Source: Lachnospiraceae bacterium AB2028
GTDB taxonomy: Bacteria > Bacillota > Clostridia > Lachnospirales > Lachnospiraceae
NCBI GenBank assembly: GCA_000621425.1
Contig: JHYJ01000011.1
Coordinates: 1 to 64,000 of the forward strand
Length of the DNA: 64,000 nt
Reading direction: 5' to 3'
The notes under the pieces: model-generated
What the model was told of the DNA's origin: nothing
The model's database searches: none
Seen by the model: the letters and a program-made list of their open reading frames with translations, nothing else
Shown: positions 39,854 through 49,790 of the stretch, in pieces
How the letters are laid out: each line of letters starts with the position of its first letter
How positions within the stretch are numbered: the stretch's first letter is position 1
Program-made: the position numbers and the translations under genes

Positions 39854-40591
39854 TCACTGATTACCGGCATCCCAGTCGGGATCGACCGCTGCCAGTTCAT
39901 CAATGGAATCAATCTCAGTTATCGCGCCATCTGCTATGGGATGAACCGTCAGATCAAGCTTATCTAAATTGTTGTTTACCACATCATCCCAAAAAAGCTC
40001 TTCGTATCCGCCTTTTTCATAAGCCTCATAAATGGCACTCTTTAATGTTTCCGCATCCGACGCCTTAAACCATGATATACCCACCATGTTATAGACATCA
40101 GTACCGCCCTTTCCTACTCTCGTAATGCGTTTGTTTTCATCCTGCTCAAATACCCAGTCATCAGACCGGCCGTTGACCATCCTGCCAAAGTAACAGGAAT
40201 GATCCAGGTCTGCCATAAACACAGCCGGATCCGGAATATAGAGATCAGCCTCGCATATGAAAGTATCCGCAATTCCGATAGCACCTGCATCACAGGCCGC
40301 CTTCACGGAAGAAATGTTGTTAACAGTTTCATACTCCGTATTCTTAAGAACCTTCAGTACGATGCCTTTTTCAGCATCCGAGTACTCTTTCTCCAGCACT
40401 TCAAACTGTTCGCCCTTGTAGCCGGTTACAACAAATATTTTTTTTACTCCCCTGGCTATAAGCCCATGTATCACGGTATCTATCATTCTTTTACCATGAA
40501 CTTTTACAAGGGGTTTTGCGATCCTGTCCGTAAGGGGACGCATCCGGGAACCAAGTCCCGCAGCCATCAATACGGCTATTTCTTCAGCCAT
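39854..40591 (-). CDS. LicC-like nucleotidyltransferase, probably CTP:2-aminoethylphosphonate cytidylyltransferase
   Basis: 245 residues from the ATG at 40591, with GGAGG five bases upstream; an in-frame GTG lies four codons earlier. The N-terminal signature VLMAAGLGSRMRPLTDRIAKP is the nucleotide-binding loop of sugar-phosphate and choline-phosphate nucleotidyltransferases (split here as VLMAAGLGSRM and RPLTDRIAKPL). VTGYKGEQF, ICEADLYIPDP and DVYNMVGISWF follow. Next to PEP mutase and AEP transaminase genes, the likely product is CMP-activated 2-aminoethylphosphonate, as reported for PntC-type enzymes. Choline-phosphate as substrate is the alternative. Confidence 0.8.
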   Translation of the reverse strand: MAEEIAVLMAAGLGSRMRPLTDRIAKPLVKVHGKRMIDTVIHGLIARGVKKIFVVTGYKGEQFEVLEKEYSDAEKGIVLKVLKNTEYETVNNISSVKAACDAGAIGIADTFICEADLYIPDPAVFMADLDHSCYFGRMVNGRSDDWVFEQDENKRITRVGKGGTDVYNMVGISWFKASDAETLKSAIYEAYEKGGYEELFWDDVVNNNLDKLDLTVHPIADGAITEIDSIDELAAVDPDWDAGNQ

Positions 40592-40632
40592 TTCAGCCTC
40601 CACTTAACTTTCCGGTTTTATATCTTCAGATC

Positions 40633-41940
40633 TTACAGCTCGTCTATCAGGGTAATGATATCCTTGAAAGGCATAAGCTTGGAATCAACTTCCAATGCCC
40701 TGTGGTTCCTGAGTATATCCTCTGCCGTGGATACCATGACAGGGAATGCTGCCCGCATGAGCTGGTTTGCATAGATGACGATGTTTACGCCATGCTCAGC
40801 CAGCACTTCTTCCGTAACGGAATTAAATGATGTAGGCACCACTACTATGGGAGTATGCTTATCCGAACTTCTGAACTTATCACAGAATTCAAAGATCTCT
40901 GCAGGATCCTTCTTTCTTGAATGAATCATGATGGCATCCGCTCCGGCATCCCTGAATGCAAATGCCCTGGTAAGCGCATCCTCCATTCCCTGCTCAAGGA
41001 TAAGGCTCTCAATACGTGCAACGATCATAAAATCATCAGTCAGGCTCACCTTCTTGCCTGCTGCGATCTTTGCAGAGAAATTATCTATGCTGTCCTGTGT
41101 CTGTACGACTTCATTACCGAATAATGAATTCTTCTTAAGACCTATCTTGTCCTCGATTATGACAGCGGACACGCCCACTCTCTCAAGAGTACGCACGTTG
41201 TAAACAAAATGTTCAGCCAGTCCGCCGGTATCACCGTCAAGGATTATGGGCTTGGTAGTAACCTCAAGGATATCATCAATGGTCCTTAAACGGCTGGTCA
41301 TATCCACAAGCTCAATGTCAGGCTTACCCCTGTCTGTGCTGTCGCAGAGCGAACTTACCCACATTCCGTCAAACTGGTCAAGCCTTCCCTCGCTCTCTAC
41401 TACAGTCTTCTCGCAGATAAGTCCGGTAAGACCGCTGTGGGCTTCCATTATCCTTACGACAGGACGCATGTCTATAAGCTGCCTGAGTCTTCCTCTTCTG
41501 TACTCGGGCATGGCCTGCTTTTCCCTAAGCTGCCTGTCTATCTTCTTAACAGTCTCATTGTAAGTATAGGGAACCTCTACCAGAGCCTCGTCAGGATTCA
41601 GTCCTTCAGCCTTGATCATTGCGATGACATTTTCCCTTATGGTACTTTCAGGCCCGGTCTTCCAGTTGTCTCCGTGAACGATATAATCAGGATGCACCTT
41701 TGCAAATACATCGCTGTAGTTCATGTTTTCCTGGACTATTACCTCGTCTACTTCAGGGATAGCCTTGTACAGTGCTATCCTGTCCTCGATGCTTAAGATG
41801 GGAAATTTATTGTACCTGATGGACTCCTCTATGCTGAGTGCTCCGACAACAACTTTTCCCAGCTTTTTAGCTTCCCTGATGATATTCAGGTGCCCTTCAT
41901 GAATGACATCTGTGGTAAAACAGGTATAAACAGTTTTCAT
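40633..41940 (-). CDS. Phosphoenolpyruvate mutase with N-terminal TagD-like nucleotidyltransferase domain
   Basis: 435 residues. Residues 1-130 have the TagD/cytidylyltransferase fold: VYTCFTTDVIHEGHLNII (the HxGH-type motif reads HEGH), ALSIEESIRYNK and PDYIVHGDNWKTG. Residues 145-430 are PEP mutase, with the signature EDKIGLKKNS, EAHSGLTGLICEKTVV, LDGDTGG and MIVARIESLI. The mutase turns PEP into phosphonopyruvate, the entry reaction of nearly all phosphonate synthesis. The N-terminal domain may have lost activity, since it lacks an obvious ISSTxI-type CTP motif, or may activate a related compound. It starts right at the stop of the TagB-like gene. Confidence 0.92.
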   Translation of the reverse strand: MKTVYTCFTTDVIHEGHLNIIREAKKLGKVVVGALSIEESIRYNKFPILSIEDRIALYKAIPEVDEVIVQENMNYSDVFAKVHPDYIVHGDNWKTGPESTIRENVIAMIKAEGLNPDEALVEVPYTYNETVKKIDRQLREKQAMPEYRRGRLRQLIDMRPVVRIMEAHSGLTGLICEKTVVESEGRLDQFDGMWVSSLCDSTDRGKPDIELVDMTSRLRTIDDILEVTTKPIILDGDTGGLAEHFVYNVRTLERVGVSAVIIEDKIGLKKNSLFGNEVVQTQDSIDNFSAKIAAGKKVSLTDDFMIVARIESLILEQGMEDALTRAFAFRDAGADAIMIHSRKKDPAEIFEFCDKFRSSDKHTPIVVVPTSFNSVTEEVLAEHGVNIVIYANQLMRAAFPVMVSTAEDILRNHRALEVDSKLMPFKDIITLIDEL

Positions 41941-43296
41941 TTATCTCTCTCCTTCAGCTGTATTGTCGTCTTTTTTCTTCTTTTTGCCTGACTTCTTTTT
42001 TGCCATCTCTGCTTCAAGTTCAGCAGCTTTCTTCTTTGCTTCTTCTTCAAGGAAAGTTTCCTTCTTGATCATGTATTCAGCAATATGCTCCCCGGCAGAT
42101 CCGATATTTACCCAGGTCTCTGAACGGGCAACATCTCTTGCATTGCTGTCAGAAGCAGACGCAAGTGCCTTGTCTATTATCTCTTTTACGTTTCCGATGT
42201 CTTCCTTCTTGAGGGCAGTACCCAGCTCAGCCAGTTTCTTTATCATCCAGGGTTCATCCTCAAGCCAGCAGCAATCGTACACATCCTTGTTATAACCCGC
42301 ACCCGTATCCGTGTAGATAAGGGGCTTGTCAAATACAAGAGTATAGTCATAAATAACGCCGGAGAAATCTGAGATCATTATGTCAGAGTTCTTAAGCACA
42401 TCGAAATTGTCATTGTCAAAATTCCAGTGGAAATCATCACTGTCCGGATACTCAGCCATCAGCTTATCCATAAGTGCCTTTTCCGCAGTCATGGACTGGG
42501 GATGTGGACGAACGATTATGTTATAGCCCGTATTCTTAAGGGCAGTAAGCATCTCGGGACCGAGAGTTGTAAGCAGACCGCTGGGTCCCCATGCGGGAGC
42601 CACCAGAACGGTTGGCTTTTTAACATCTTTCTTTTCGTTATTATCAGCCTCTCCTGCTGCCTTCTCACTGTCAAGACGCGCCTTCATTCCATCCAGATAA
42701 GGGATGCCGGCCTGGGGAAGTTCCTTTGCAGGAATGCCACGCAGCTCCTCCAGCTTACGGATTTCTTCCTCCATAAACTCTCCCGAAAGGAATACCGCAT
42801 CATAAAAATCGAGACCGAACATTCTGTACATAACAGGATCGCCTGCAGCATGAAGTACATGCACATACCAGTCCACGTTTTTAGAACGTTTCCACTGATA
42901 TACGTCAAGTCCCGGCGTAGTGGATAAAAGCACGTTTGCCTTAGCAAGATTAAGTCTTGCAAAAGCCTTGTTTCCTTCTCCTATAAACTCCGCCTTTATG
43001 TACTCGTACTTTTCTTCTAATGCCGGATCATCAGGGGATGCAGTCCAATACACCACCTCTGTCTTTCTCTTTTCGAAAGCATCACAGATAGGCTTGAAGG
43101 TATTCCAGTATCTCTTTGAATCCGAGAAAATAAGGTATGGTACCTTCTCTTCCATTTCCTTCTGCGCACGTCCGCCGCTCATTGCAAACTTAAGATTGAG
43201 TATCAGTTTCTGTGCGAAGAATACAAGCGTCGCAAAGACACCTATAAGCACTGAAAACAACATACTTCCTGTTCCGGGATCGATATAAAGTAACAT
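41941..43296 (-). CDS. TagB/SpsB-like (CDP-glycerol glycerophosphotransferase family) protein with N-terminal membrane anchor
   Basis: 451 residues. A membrane span at about 12-33 (GSMLFSVLIGVFATLVFF) is followed by a glycosyltransferase-B-like body: KVPYLIFSDSKRYWNTFKPI, LHAAGDPVMYRMFGLDFYDAV, VLVAPAWGPSGLL, IIVRPHPQS and MISDFSGVIYDY with the conserved serine-aspartate. The C-terminal 60 residues are Lys/Glu-rich. The family moves polyol-phosphate from a CDP carrier to wall polymers. Within a 2-aminoethylphosphonate operon, an attractive reading is transfer of the phosphonate (or a polyol phosphate carrying it) onto a surface polymer. The start overlaps nothing, 36 bases after phnW. Confidence 0.82.
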   Translation of the reverse strand: MLLYIDPGTGSMLFSVLIGVFATLVFFAQKLILNLKFAMSGGRAQKEMEEKVPYLIFSDSKRYWNTFKPICDAFEKRKTEVVYWTASPDDPALEEKYEYIKAEFIGEGNKAFARLNLAKANVLLSTTPGLDVYQWKRSKNVDWYVHVLHAAGDPVMYRMFGLDFYDAVFLSGEFMEEEIRKLEELRGIPAKELPQAGIPYLDGMKARLDSEKAAGEADNNEKKDVKKPTVLVAPAWGPSGLLTTLGPEMLTALKNTGYNIIVRPHPQSMTAEKALMDKLMAEYPDSDDFHWNFDNDNFDVLKNSDIMISDFSGVIYDYTLVFDKPLIYTDTGAGYNKDVYDCCWLEDEPWMIKKLAELGTALKKEDIGNVKEIIDKALASASDSNARDVARSETWVNIGSAGEHIAEYMIKKETFLEEEAKKKAAELEAEMAKKKSGKKKKKDDNTAEGER

Positions 43297-43332
43297 TTGA
43301 TTCTTCCTTTCTATAAAGACCTACAACATGCT

Positions 43333-44475
43333 TTAGTTATATTTAACTGGCACTTTAACATCATACTTAGCCAGCGCTTCCTTGAACACTTCCCAGAAAG
43401 CCTCTACATCAGGGCCGTCAATTGCTCCCAGGGCACAGAGCCTGAAGGTTCCTTTGCCCTGCATTTTTCCGGGATATATAGTGAAACCACGCTCATAGCA
43501 GTAATCATGGATCTTCTCAAAATCCCAGTTCTCATCATCTGGATAAATAAGTGCAGCCACTAAGCCTGACTGTATATCCCTGGGAAGGAGCTCCTTAAAG
43601 CCTATCTCATCTGCACCTTTCCTTATGGCAGCCATGATACGCTGATGTCTCTCCCATTTAGCCTGCTCACCCTCTTCGAAGTACTCGATAAGAGCCTGCT
43701 TTGCAGCATAGATGGTCTGTACCGGCGGTGTGAAATTCATCTCACCGGTCTTTTCGAAATACTCATACTGTCTGTAAAGATTGCAGTAATAAGAATGAGT
43801 CGGGAAATCCTTTGACTTTTCGACAATATCCCTGCGGCCTATGATATATGAAAGTCCGGTCATTCCCATGATGCCCTTCTGTGCGGAAGCCATACAGAAA
43901 TCCACATTGTCTTCATATACGTTAATAGGAATCATCGCATAGGATGATGTGGTGTCCGTTATAAGGAACGCACCGTACTTGTGCGCCAGCTCACCGGCTT
44001 TCCTGATAGGATTAAGCAGACCGCTTCCGGTCTCATGGTGAGTCATATAAACATAGCCTATATCATTTTCCTTCTTTAACAGTTCTTCAAGCGCATCCAT
44101 GTCAGGCAGCGCATCATATGGCTGATCCAGTATCACATGGGGCAGGCCGTAGTACTTAAGAACATCGCAGGCCCTTGCAGAATATGAGCCGTTCCTTACC
44201 ACCAGCGCCTTCTTACCTTCATCTAAGAGTGAATTCAGCGCAATGTCTATGCAGATCGTACCCGAACCGCAGAAGAGAACTGCAGTATATTCCTTCGTAT
44301 CACCGTGTACGATCTTTACCAGGTCGTCACGCATGGGTGCCATTATCCCGGCGAATTCTTTTTCCCTGGGACAGATATCCGGCACGATCTGGGCATACTT
44401 TACGCTATCCGTAGTAGTAGACGGTCCCGGATTCAAAAGAACGTTTCTTTTAACAGGCTTATTATCTGAATTCAT
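43333..44475 (-). CDS. phnW: 2-Aminoethylphosphonate-pyruvate transaminase
   Basis: 380 residues from the ATG at 44475, with AAGGAG seven bases upstream; the frame runs to 44493. A class V aminotransferase: LLNPGPSTTTDSV, LFCGSGTICIDIALNSL, ITDTTSSYAMIPI, FCMASAQKGIMGMTGLS (with the PLP lysine) and GFTIYPGKMQGKGTFR. It interconverts phosphonoacetaldehyde plus alanine and 2-aminoethylphosphonate plus pyruvate. Beside PEP mutase and phosphonopyruvate decarboxylase it should work in the synthetic direction. First gene of the operon, with an extended -10 promoter upstream. Confidence 0.94.
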   Translation of the reverse strand: MNSDNKPVKRNVLLNPGPSTTTDSVKYAQIVPDICPREKEFAGIMAPMRDDLVKIVHGDTKEYTAVLFCGSGTICIDIALNSLLDEGKKALVVRNGSYSARACDVLKYYGLPHVILDQPYDALPDMDALEELLKKENDIGYVYMTHHETGSGLLNPIRKAGELAHKYGAFLITDTTSSYAMIPINVYEDNVDFCMASAQKGIMGMTGLSYIIGRRDIVEKSKDFPTHSYYCNLYRQYEYFEKTGEMNFTPPVQTIYAAKQALIEYFEEGEQAKWERHQRIMAAIRKGADEIGFKELLPRDIQSGLVAALIYPDDENWDFEKIHDYCYERGFTIYPGKMQGKGTFRLCALGAIDGPDVEAFWEVFKEALAKYDVKVPVKYN

Positions 44476-44513
44476 TTCCGATCTCCTTATCACTTTATCA
44501 AAAACCGCTAACT

Positions 44514-44522
44514 ATTATATCA
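44514..44522 (-). promoter_or_regulatory. Extended -10 promoter of the phosphonate operon
   Basis: TGATATAAT on the minus strand (TG-N-TATAAT) lies about 40 bases before the phnW ATG. The -35 region (TGTAAA at 17 bases) is weak, which fits an extended -10 type. Confidence 0.6.
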
Positions 44523-44568
44523 GAATATAATATTAATTTACACTACCAATTGAGACAGCCGCCAAGCG

Positions 44569-44601
44569 AAAAAACAGCCCCGGATGATTCCACCCGGGGC
44601 T
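44569..44601 (-). terminator. Rho-independent terminator of groESL
   Basis: On the minus strand AGCCCCGG (44594-44601) pairs with CCGGGGCT (44576-44583) around a ten-base loop, and T residues follow at 44569-44574. It lies just below the groEL stop. Confidence 0.93.
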
Positions 44602-44635
44602 GAGTTGTTAATCAGTATTTTGCTTTCGCCGCTTC

Positions 44636-46315
<1,680 letters not shown>

Positions 46316-46321
46316 TTACTA

Positions 46322-46594
46322 TTATTTTACAATTGCAAGGATGTCGCTCTGCTTAACGATGATGTACTCGTTGCCGTCAAGCTTAACATCTGTTCCTGAG
46401 TACTTTGAATAGATGACCTCGTCACCTTTCTTTACTTCCATCTTTACTTCTTCTGTGCCGGGGCCTACAGCTATAACCTTTGCCTGCTGGGGTTTTTCCT
46501 TGCTCTGACCGGGCAGAACGATGCCGGACTTTGTTGTCTCTTCAGCCTCGAGCTGCTCGAGTACTACTCTGTCACCTAAAGGTACTAATTTCAT
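46322..46594 (-). CDS. groS: 10-kDa co-chaperonin GroES
   Basis: 90 residues from the ATG at 46594. This start has AAGGAGG eight bases upstream and yields the family N-terminus [19 protein letters not shown]; the frame extends needlessly to 46654, running into the [26 protein letters not shown] and the C-terminal strand [15 protein letters not shown] are typical. It caps GroEL and co-folds substrates in the cytoplasm. Confidence 0.97.
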   Translation of the reverse strand: MKLVPLGDRVVLEQLEAEETTKSGIVLPGQSKEKPQQAKVIAVGPGTEEVKMEVKKGDEVIYSKYSGTDVKLDGNEYIIVKQSDILAIVK

Positions 46595-46643
46595 GACACA
46601 CGCCTCCTTAAATGAATTCATTTTTCTTTCGCTCTTTAGTTTG

Positions 46644-46670
46644 TTAGCACTCATTTTATTCGAGTGCTAA
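46644..46670 (-). promoter_or_regulatory. CIRCE operator (HrcA site)
   Basis: A perfect TTAGCACTC (46644-46652), nine bases, and GAGTGCTAA (46662-46670). It lies between the promoter and the groES ribosome site, the standard place for repression by HrcA, whose gene is not in this window. Confidence 0.97.
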
Positions 46671-46681
46671 CTACAAGAGAT

Positions 46682-46710
46682 AATATAATTTTTTCTGCCC
46701 TTAATTTCAA
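46682..46710 (-). promoter_or_regulatory. SigA-type promoter of groESL
   Basis: TTGAAA (46705-46710) and TATATT (46682-46687) on the minus strand are 17 bases apart, just upstream of the CIRCE. Confidence 0.85.
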
Positions 46711-46817
46711 TGGGCGATTTATCCAAAACTAACTATCGGTTTTTGTGCGTTTTTATAATTCGGTTTACCGTATTTTTCCTTTGATAATAAAGCCCCTTAG
46801 TGTTATCATATCTATGT

Positions 46818-47963
46818 ATGGTTGAAAAGAATAAATTATCTGATAATTTTAAGCATTATGTTAATGCGCTGATGACCGGAAATTCCTATTTCTCGGGAGA
46901 GCTTATTTATAAGTACTCTCTCTATATTTTGGGTTTCATTCATGTCATCCTTTCTGTTGTCATGCTTATCTGCCAGTCATATAAGCTGATGATCGCCAAT
47001 ATTGCGGTATGTATCGTTATCTATACCGTTGCCCCCAAACTTGTTAAAAAAGGCCAGCTTCTTTCTGTACTGCTTGGCGGTATTTTTGAAGTCATCGCCA
47101 TGGTCACTGCGACGATCCTTACTATCGGCTGGGATGCAGGATTTCAGTGCTATCTTTTCGCTGCCATCACAGGTTCCTTTTACTTTCCTTTTATAATAAA
47201 GGGTTCAAAAAGAAATATCCTTTCATTGGTTCTTTCCATATTGATGATAGTGGTATTCTTCCTTAACTATATTCTGAGTTCCATGCTCAATCCTTTTGAG
47301 CCTTTATCAGATGTCCTTATGCATGTGCTGTTTGTCGTAAACTCGATTTTGGCACTGGCTCTGATGGTAGGTTTTTCATTCCTGTTCGTATGGGAACTTC
47401 TCAGCAAGCAGAGGATACTCGAGCTGCAGAATGAGCAGCTTGACGAGCTGGCTCATAAGGATCCCCTCACCCATCTGTATAACCGACGCAGCATGAACAT
47501 AAAAATGGACGAGCGCATGCTGGAGCTCAAGAAGACCGGACGCCGTTTCACTCTGGTGCTCGGTGACATAGATGATTTCAAGCATGTCAATGATACCTTC
47601 GGACATGATGTGGGCGACCTGGTGCTGACCACCGTGGCAGAGATCATTTCCCGCAACGTGGGATCACAGGATGTGGTATGCCGCTGGGGCGGTGAAGAAA
47701 TACTCATCATGATGAACGAATCACTTGAGAGCGGGCTTCTTACGGTTGAAAAGATACGCAAGGCTGTGGAAGACAATGTATGCGAAAGCGAAAACGGTGA
47801 TGTGCGTGTCACCATGACTTTCGGTGCTACCGAGTCAATCCCCGGTTTCACCATAGAGCATCTTATACAGCAGTCGGACGACAAGCTCTACTACGGTAAG
47901 CGTAACGGCAAGAACCAGATAGTATCAAAGTTTCCTGAGGGCTACGATCCTAAAAACGCCTGA
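46818..47963 (+). CDS. Membrane diguanylate cyclase (GGDEF)
   Basis: About 381 residues from the ATG at 46818; a GTG at 46800 would add six. The N-terminal 185 residues hold about six membrane spans of no recognised sensor type. A short coiled coil (SKQRILELQNEQLDEL) leads into a GGDEF domain: DPLTHLYNRRSMN, LGDIDDFKHVNDTFGHDVGD and the active-site CRWGGEEILIMM. GGEEI is an active form, so it should make c-di-GMP from GTP. The inhibitory site (R-x-x-D five residues before) has the Asp but Gly in place of the Arg. It is alone on its strand after the divergent groESL. I see no clear ribosome site. Confidence 0.9.
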   Translation: MVEKNKLSDNFKHYVNALMTGNSYFSGELIYKYSLYILGFIHVILSVVMLICQSYKLMIANIAVCIVIYTVAPKLVKKGQLLSVLLGGIFEVIAMVTATILTIGWDAGFQCYLFAAITGSFYFPFIIKGSKRNILSLVLSILMIVVFFLNYILSSMLNPFEPLSDVLMHVLFVVNSILALALMVGFSFLFVWELLSKQRILELQNEQLDELAHKDPLTHLYNRRSMNIKMDERMLELKKTGRRFTLVLGDIDDFKHVNDTFGHDVGDLVLTTVAEIISRNVGSQDVVCRWGGEEILIMMNESLESGLLTVEKIRKAVEDNVCESENGDVRVTMTFGATESIPGFTIEHLIQQSDDKLYYGKRNGKNQIVSKFPEGYDPKNA

Positions 47964-47985
47964 TAGTTCTTATCAGGTTTGTTTT
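47959..47985 (+). terminator. Short terminator at the diguanylate cyclase stop
   Basis: CCTGATA (47959-47965) pairs with TATCAGG (47971-47977), then TTTGTTTT. The stem overlaps the stop codon. The stem is short, so partial readthrough is likely. Confidence 0.5.
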
Positions 47986-48029
47986 CATGTCAATATGATA
48001 AATACATAAGCCACATTCATATCTATTCC

Positions 48030-48057
48030 TTGTTATATTTATATATTGAAATATGAT
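48030..48057 (+). promoter_or_regulatory. Probable promoter of the ABC-F gene
   Basis: TTGTTA (48030-48035) and TATGAT (48052-48057) are 16 bases apart, about 65 bases before the ATG. Fair match, not decisive. Confidence 0.45.
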
Positions 48058-48121
48058 CGTTTTTGTGCGAAACTGTTAGGGTTCGTGTGAAAACCATTTT
48101 TTATTTTTAAGGAGTTTTAAA

Positions 48122-49762
48122 ATGATAGAAGCAAGTAACGTAACATACCGTGTCGGAAAGAAAGCCCTTTTCGAAGATGTAAATATCAAATTCACAGAAG
48201 GCAACTGCTACGGTCTCATCGGTGCAAACGGTGCCGGTAAGTCCACTTTCTTAAAGATCCTTTCCGGAGACCTGGATACCTCCAAGGGTGAAATAATCAT
48301 AACCCCCGGTCAGCGTATGTCAGTACTTGAACAGGACCACTTCAAATATGATGACCAGACCGTACTCGATACAGTCATAGGCGGCAACCAGAGACTCTTT
48401 GAGATAATGAAGGAAAAGGATGCCATCTACGCAAAAGAGGATTTTTCCGACGAAGACGGAATACGTGCCAGTGAGCTTGAAGGCGAGTTTGCCGAGATGA
48501 ACGGCTGGGAAGCTGAGTCCGATGCCGCTACCCTTTTAAACGGCCTTGGCATAGATACTGATCTCCACTACGCTGTGATGAAGGATCTCAACGGTAGCGA
48601 AAAGGTGAAGGTCCTTCTTGCAAGGGCACTTTTCGGTAACCCTGACATACTGCTCCTGGACGAGCCTACCAACCACCTGGATCTGGATGCCATCGAGTGG
48701 CTGGAAGAGTTCCTGATCAACTTCGAGAATACAGTCATCGTTGTCAGCCACGACCGTTACTTCTTAAATAAGGTCTGCACCCAGACTGCTGATATCGACT
48801 ACGGCAAGATACAGCTCTATGCCGGAAACTATGATTTCTGGTATGAGTCCAGCCAGCTCCTCATCAGACAGATGAAGGAAGCCAATAAGAAAAAGGAAGA
48901 AAAGATCAAGGAACTGCAGGAATTCATTTCCCGTTTCTCCGCGAATGCTTCCAAATCAAAGCAGGCAACATCACGTAAGCGTGCCCTGGAAAAGATTCAG
49001 CTGGATGAGATCAAGCCTTCCAGCAGGAAATATCCCTATATCGATTTCCGTCCTGACAGAGAGATCGGTAACGAGGTTCTTATAGTTGAAGACATCTGCC
49101 TTAAGGGCGAAGACGGCACACAGCTTCTTGACCATATCTCATTTACTATGGGACATGATGACAAGATAGCTTTCGTAGGTTCCAATGAGCAGGCTAAGAC
49201 AGCCCTCTTTAAGATCCTTATGGGCGAGATCGAGCCGGATTCCGGTACCTACAAGTGGGGCGTAACTACTTCACAGGCTTACTTCCCCAAGGATAATACA
49301 AAGGAATTCAGCAACGACTACACCATAACAGAGTGGCTCATGGGCTACTCTCCCGTAAAGGATGTAACTTATGTAAGAGGTTTCCTTGGACGTATGCTCT
49401 TCCCCGGCGAAGACGGCGTGAAGAAAGTCAAGGTCCTCTCCGGTGGTGAGAAGGTAAGATGCCTGCTTTCAAAGATGATGATCAGCGGCGCAAACTGCCT
49501 GATATTTGACGAGCCTACAAACCACTTGGATATGGAATCAATCAGCTCTCTCAATGAAGGCGTTATGAAGTTCAAGGGCGTTGTACTCTTTGCCTGCCAT
49601 GACCATCAGTTCACACAGACTTCAGCTAACCGCATCATCGAGATACTGCCTGACGGTACCATGATCGACAAGATCACCACATATGACGAGTACCTTGCAA
49701 ACGATGAAATGGCAAGGAAGCGTACAGTTTACAAGGCACAGATAGAAGACGACGAGAACTAA
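48122..49762 (+). CDS. ABC-F family ATPase (YbiT-like)
   Basis: 546 residues with two nucleotide-binding domains and no membrane part. Domain 1 has GANGAGKSTF and LLLDEPTNHLDLDAIEWLEEF, with a degenerate signature DLNGSEKVKV. The linker (about 245-300) is Lys/Glu-rich. Domain 2 has the odd Walker A VGSNEQAKTALF (Ala for the second Gly), a proper signature VLSGGEKVR, and LIFDEPTNHLDMES. These departures are usual in the YbiT branch, which acts on ribosomes rather than export. A role in antibiotic protection is not indicated by the sequence. AAGGAG precedes the ATG, and a HAD phosphatase gene follows by 28 bases. Confidence 0.92.
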   Translation: MIEASNVTYRVGKKALFEDVNIKFTEGNCYGLIGANGAGKSTFLKILSGDLDTSKGEIIITPGQRMSVLEQDHFKYDDQTVLDTVIGGNQRLFEIMKEKDAIYAKEDFSDEDGIRASELEGEFAEMNGWEAESDAATLLNGLGIDTDLHYAVMKDLNGSEKVKVLLARALFGNPDILLLDEPTNHLDLDAIEWLEEFLINFENTVIVVSHDRYFLNKVCTQTADIDYGKIQLYAGNYDFWYESSQLLIRQMKEANKKKEEKIKELQEFISRFSANASKSKQATSRKRALEKIQLDEIKPSSRKYPYIDFRPDREIGNEVLIVEDICLKGEDGTQLLDHISFTMGHDDKIAFVGSNEQAKTALFKILMGEIEPDSGTYKWGVTTSQAYFPKDNTKEFSNDYTITEWLMGYSPVKDVTYVRGFLGRMLFPGEDGVKKVKVLSGGEKVRCLLSKMMISGANCLIFDEPTNHLDMESISSLNEGVMKFKGVVLFACHDHQFTQTSANRIIEILPDGTMIDKITTYDEYLANDEMARKRTVYKAQIEDDEN

Positions 49763-49790
49763 AGCACAAAGATACTGCTGAGGATTTAAT

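Noticed and set aside
48122-49762. ABC-F protein considered as an antibiotic-resistance factor
   Set aside because: The degenerate first signature and the odd second Walker A match the housekeeping YbiT branch.
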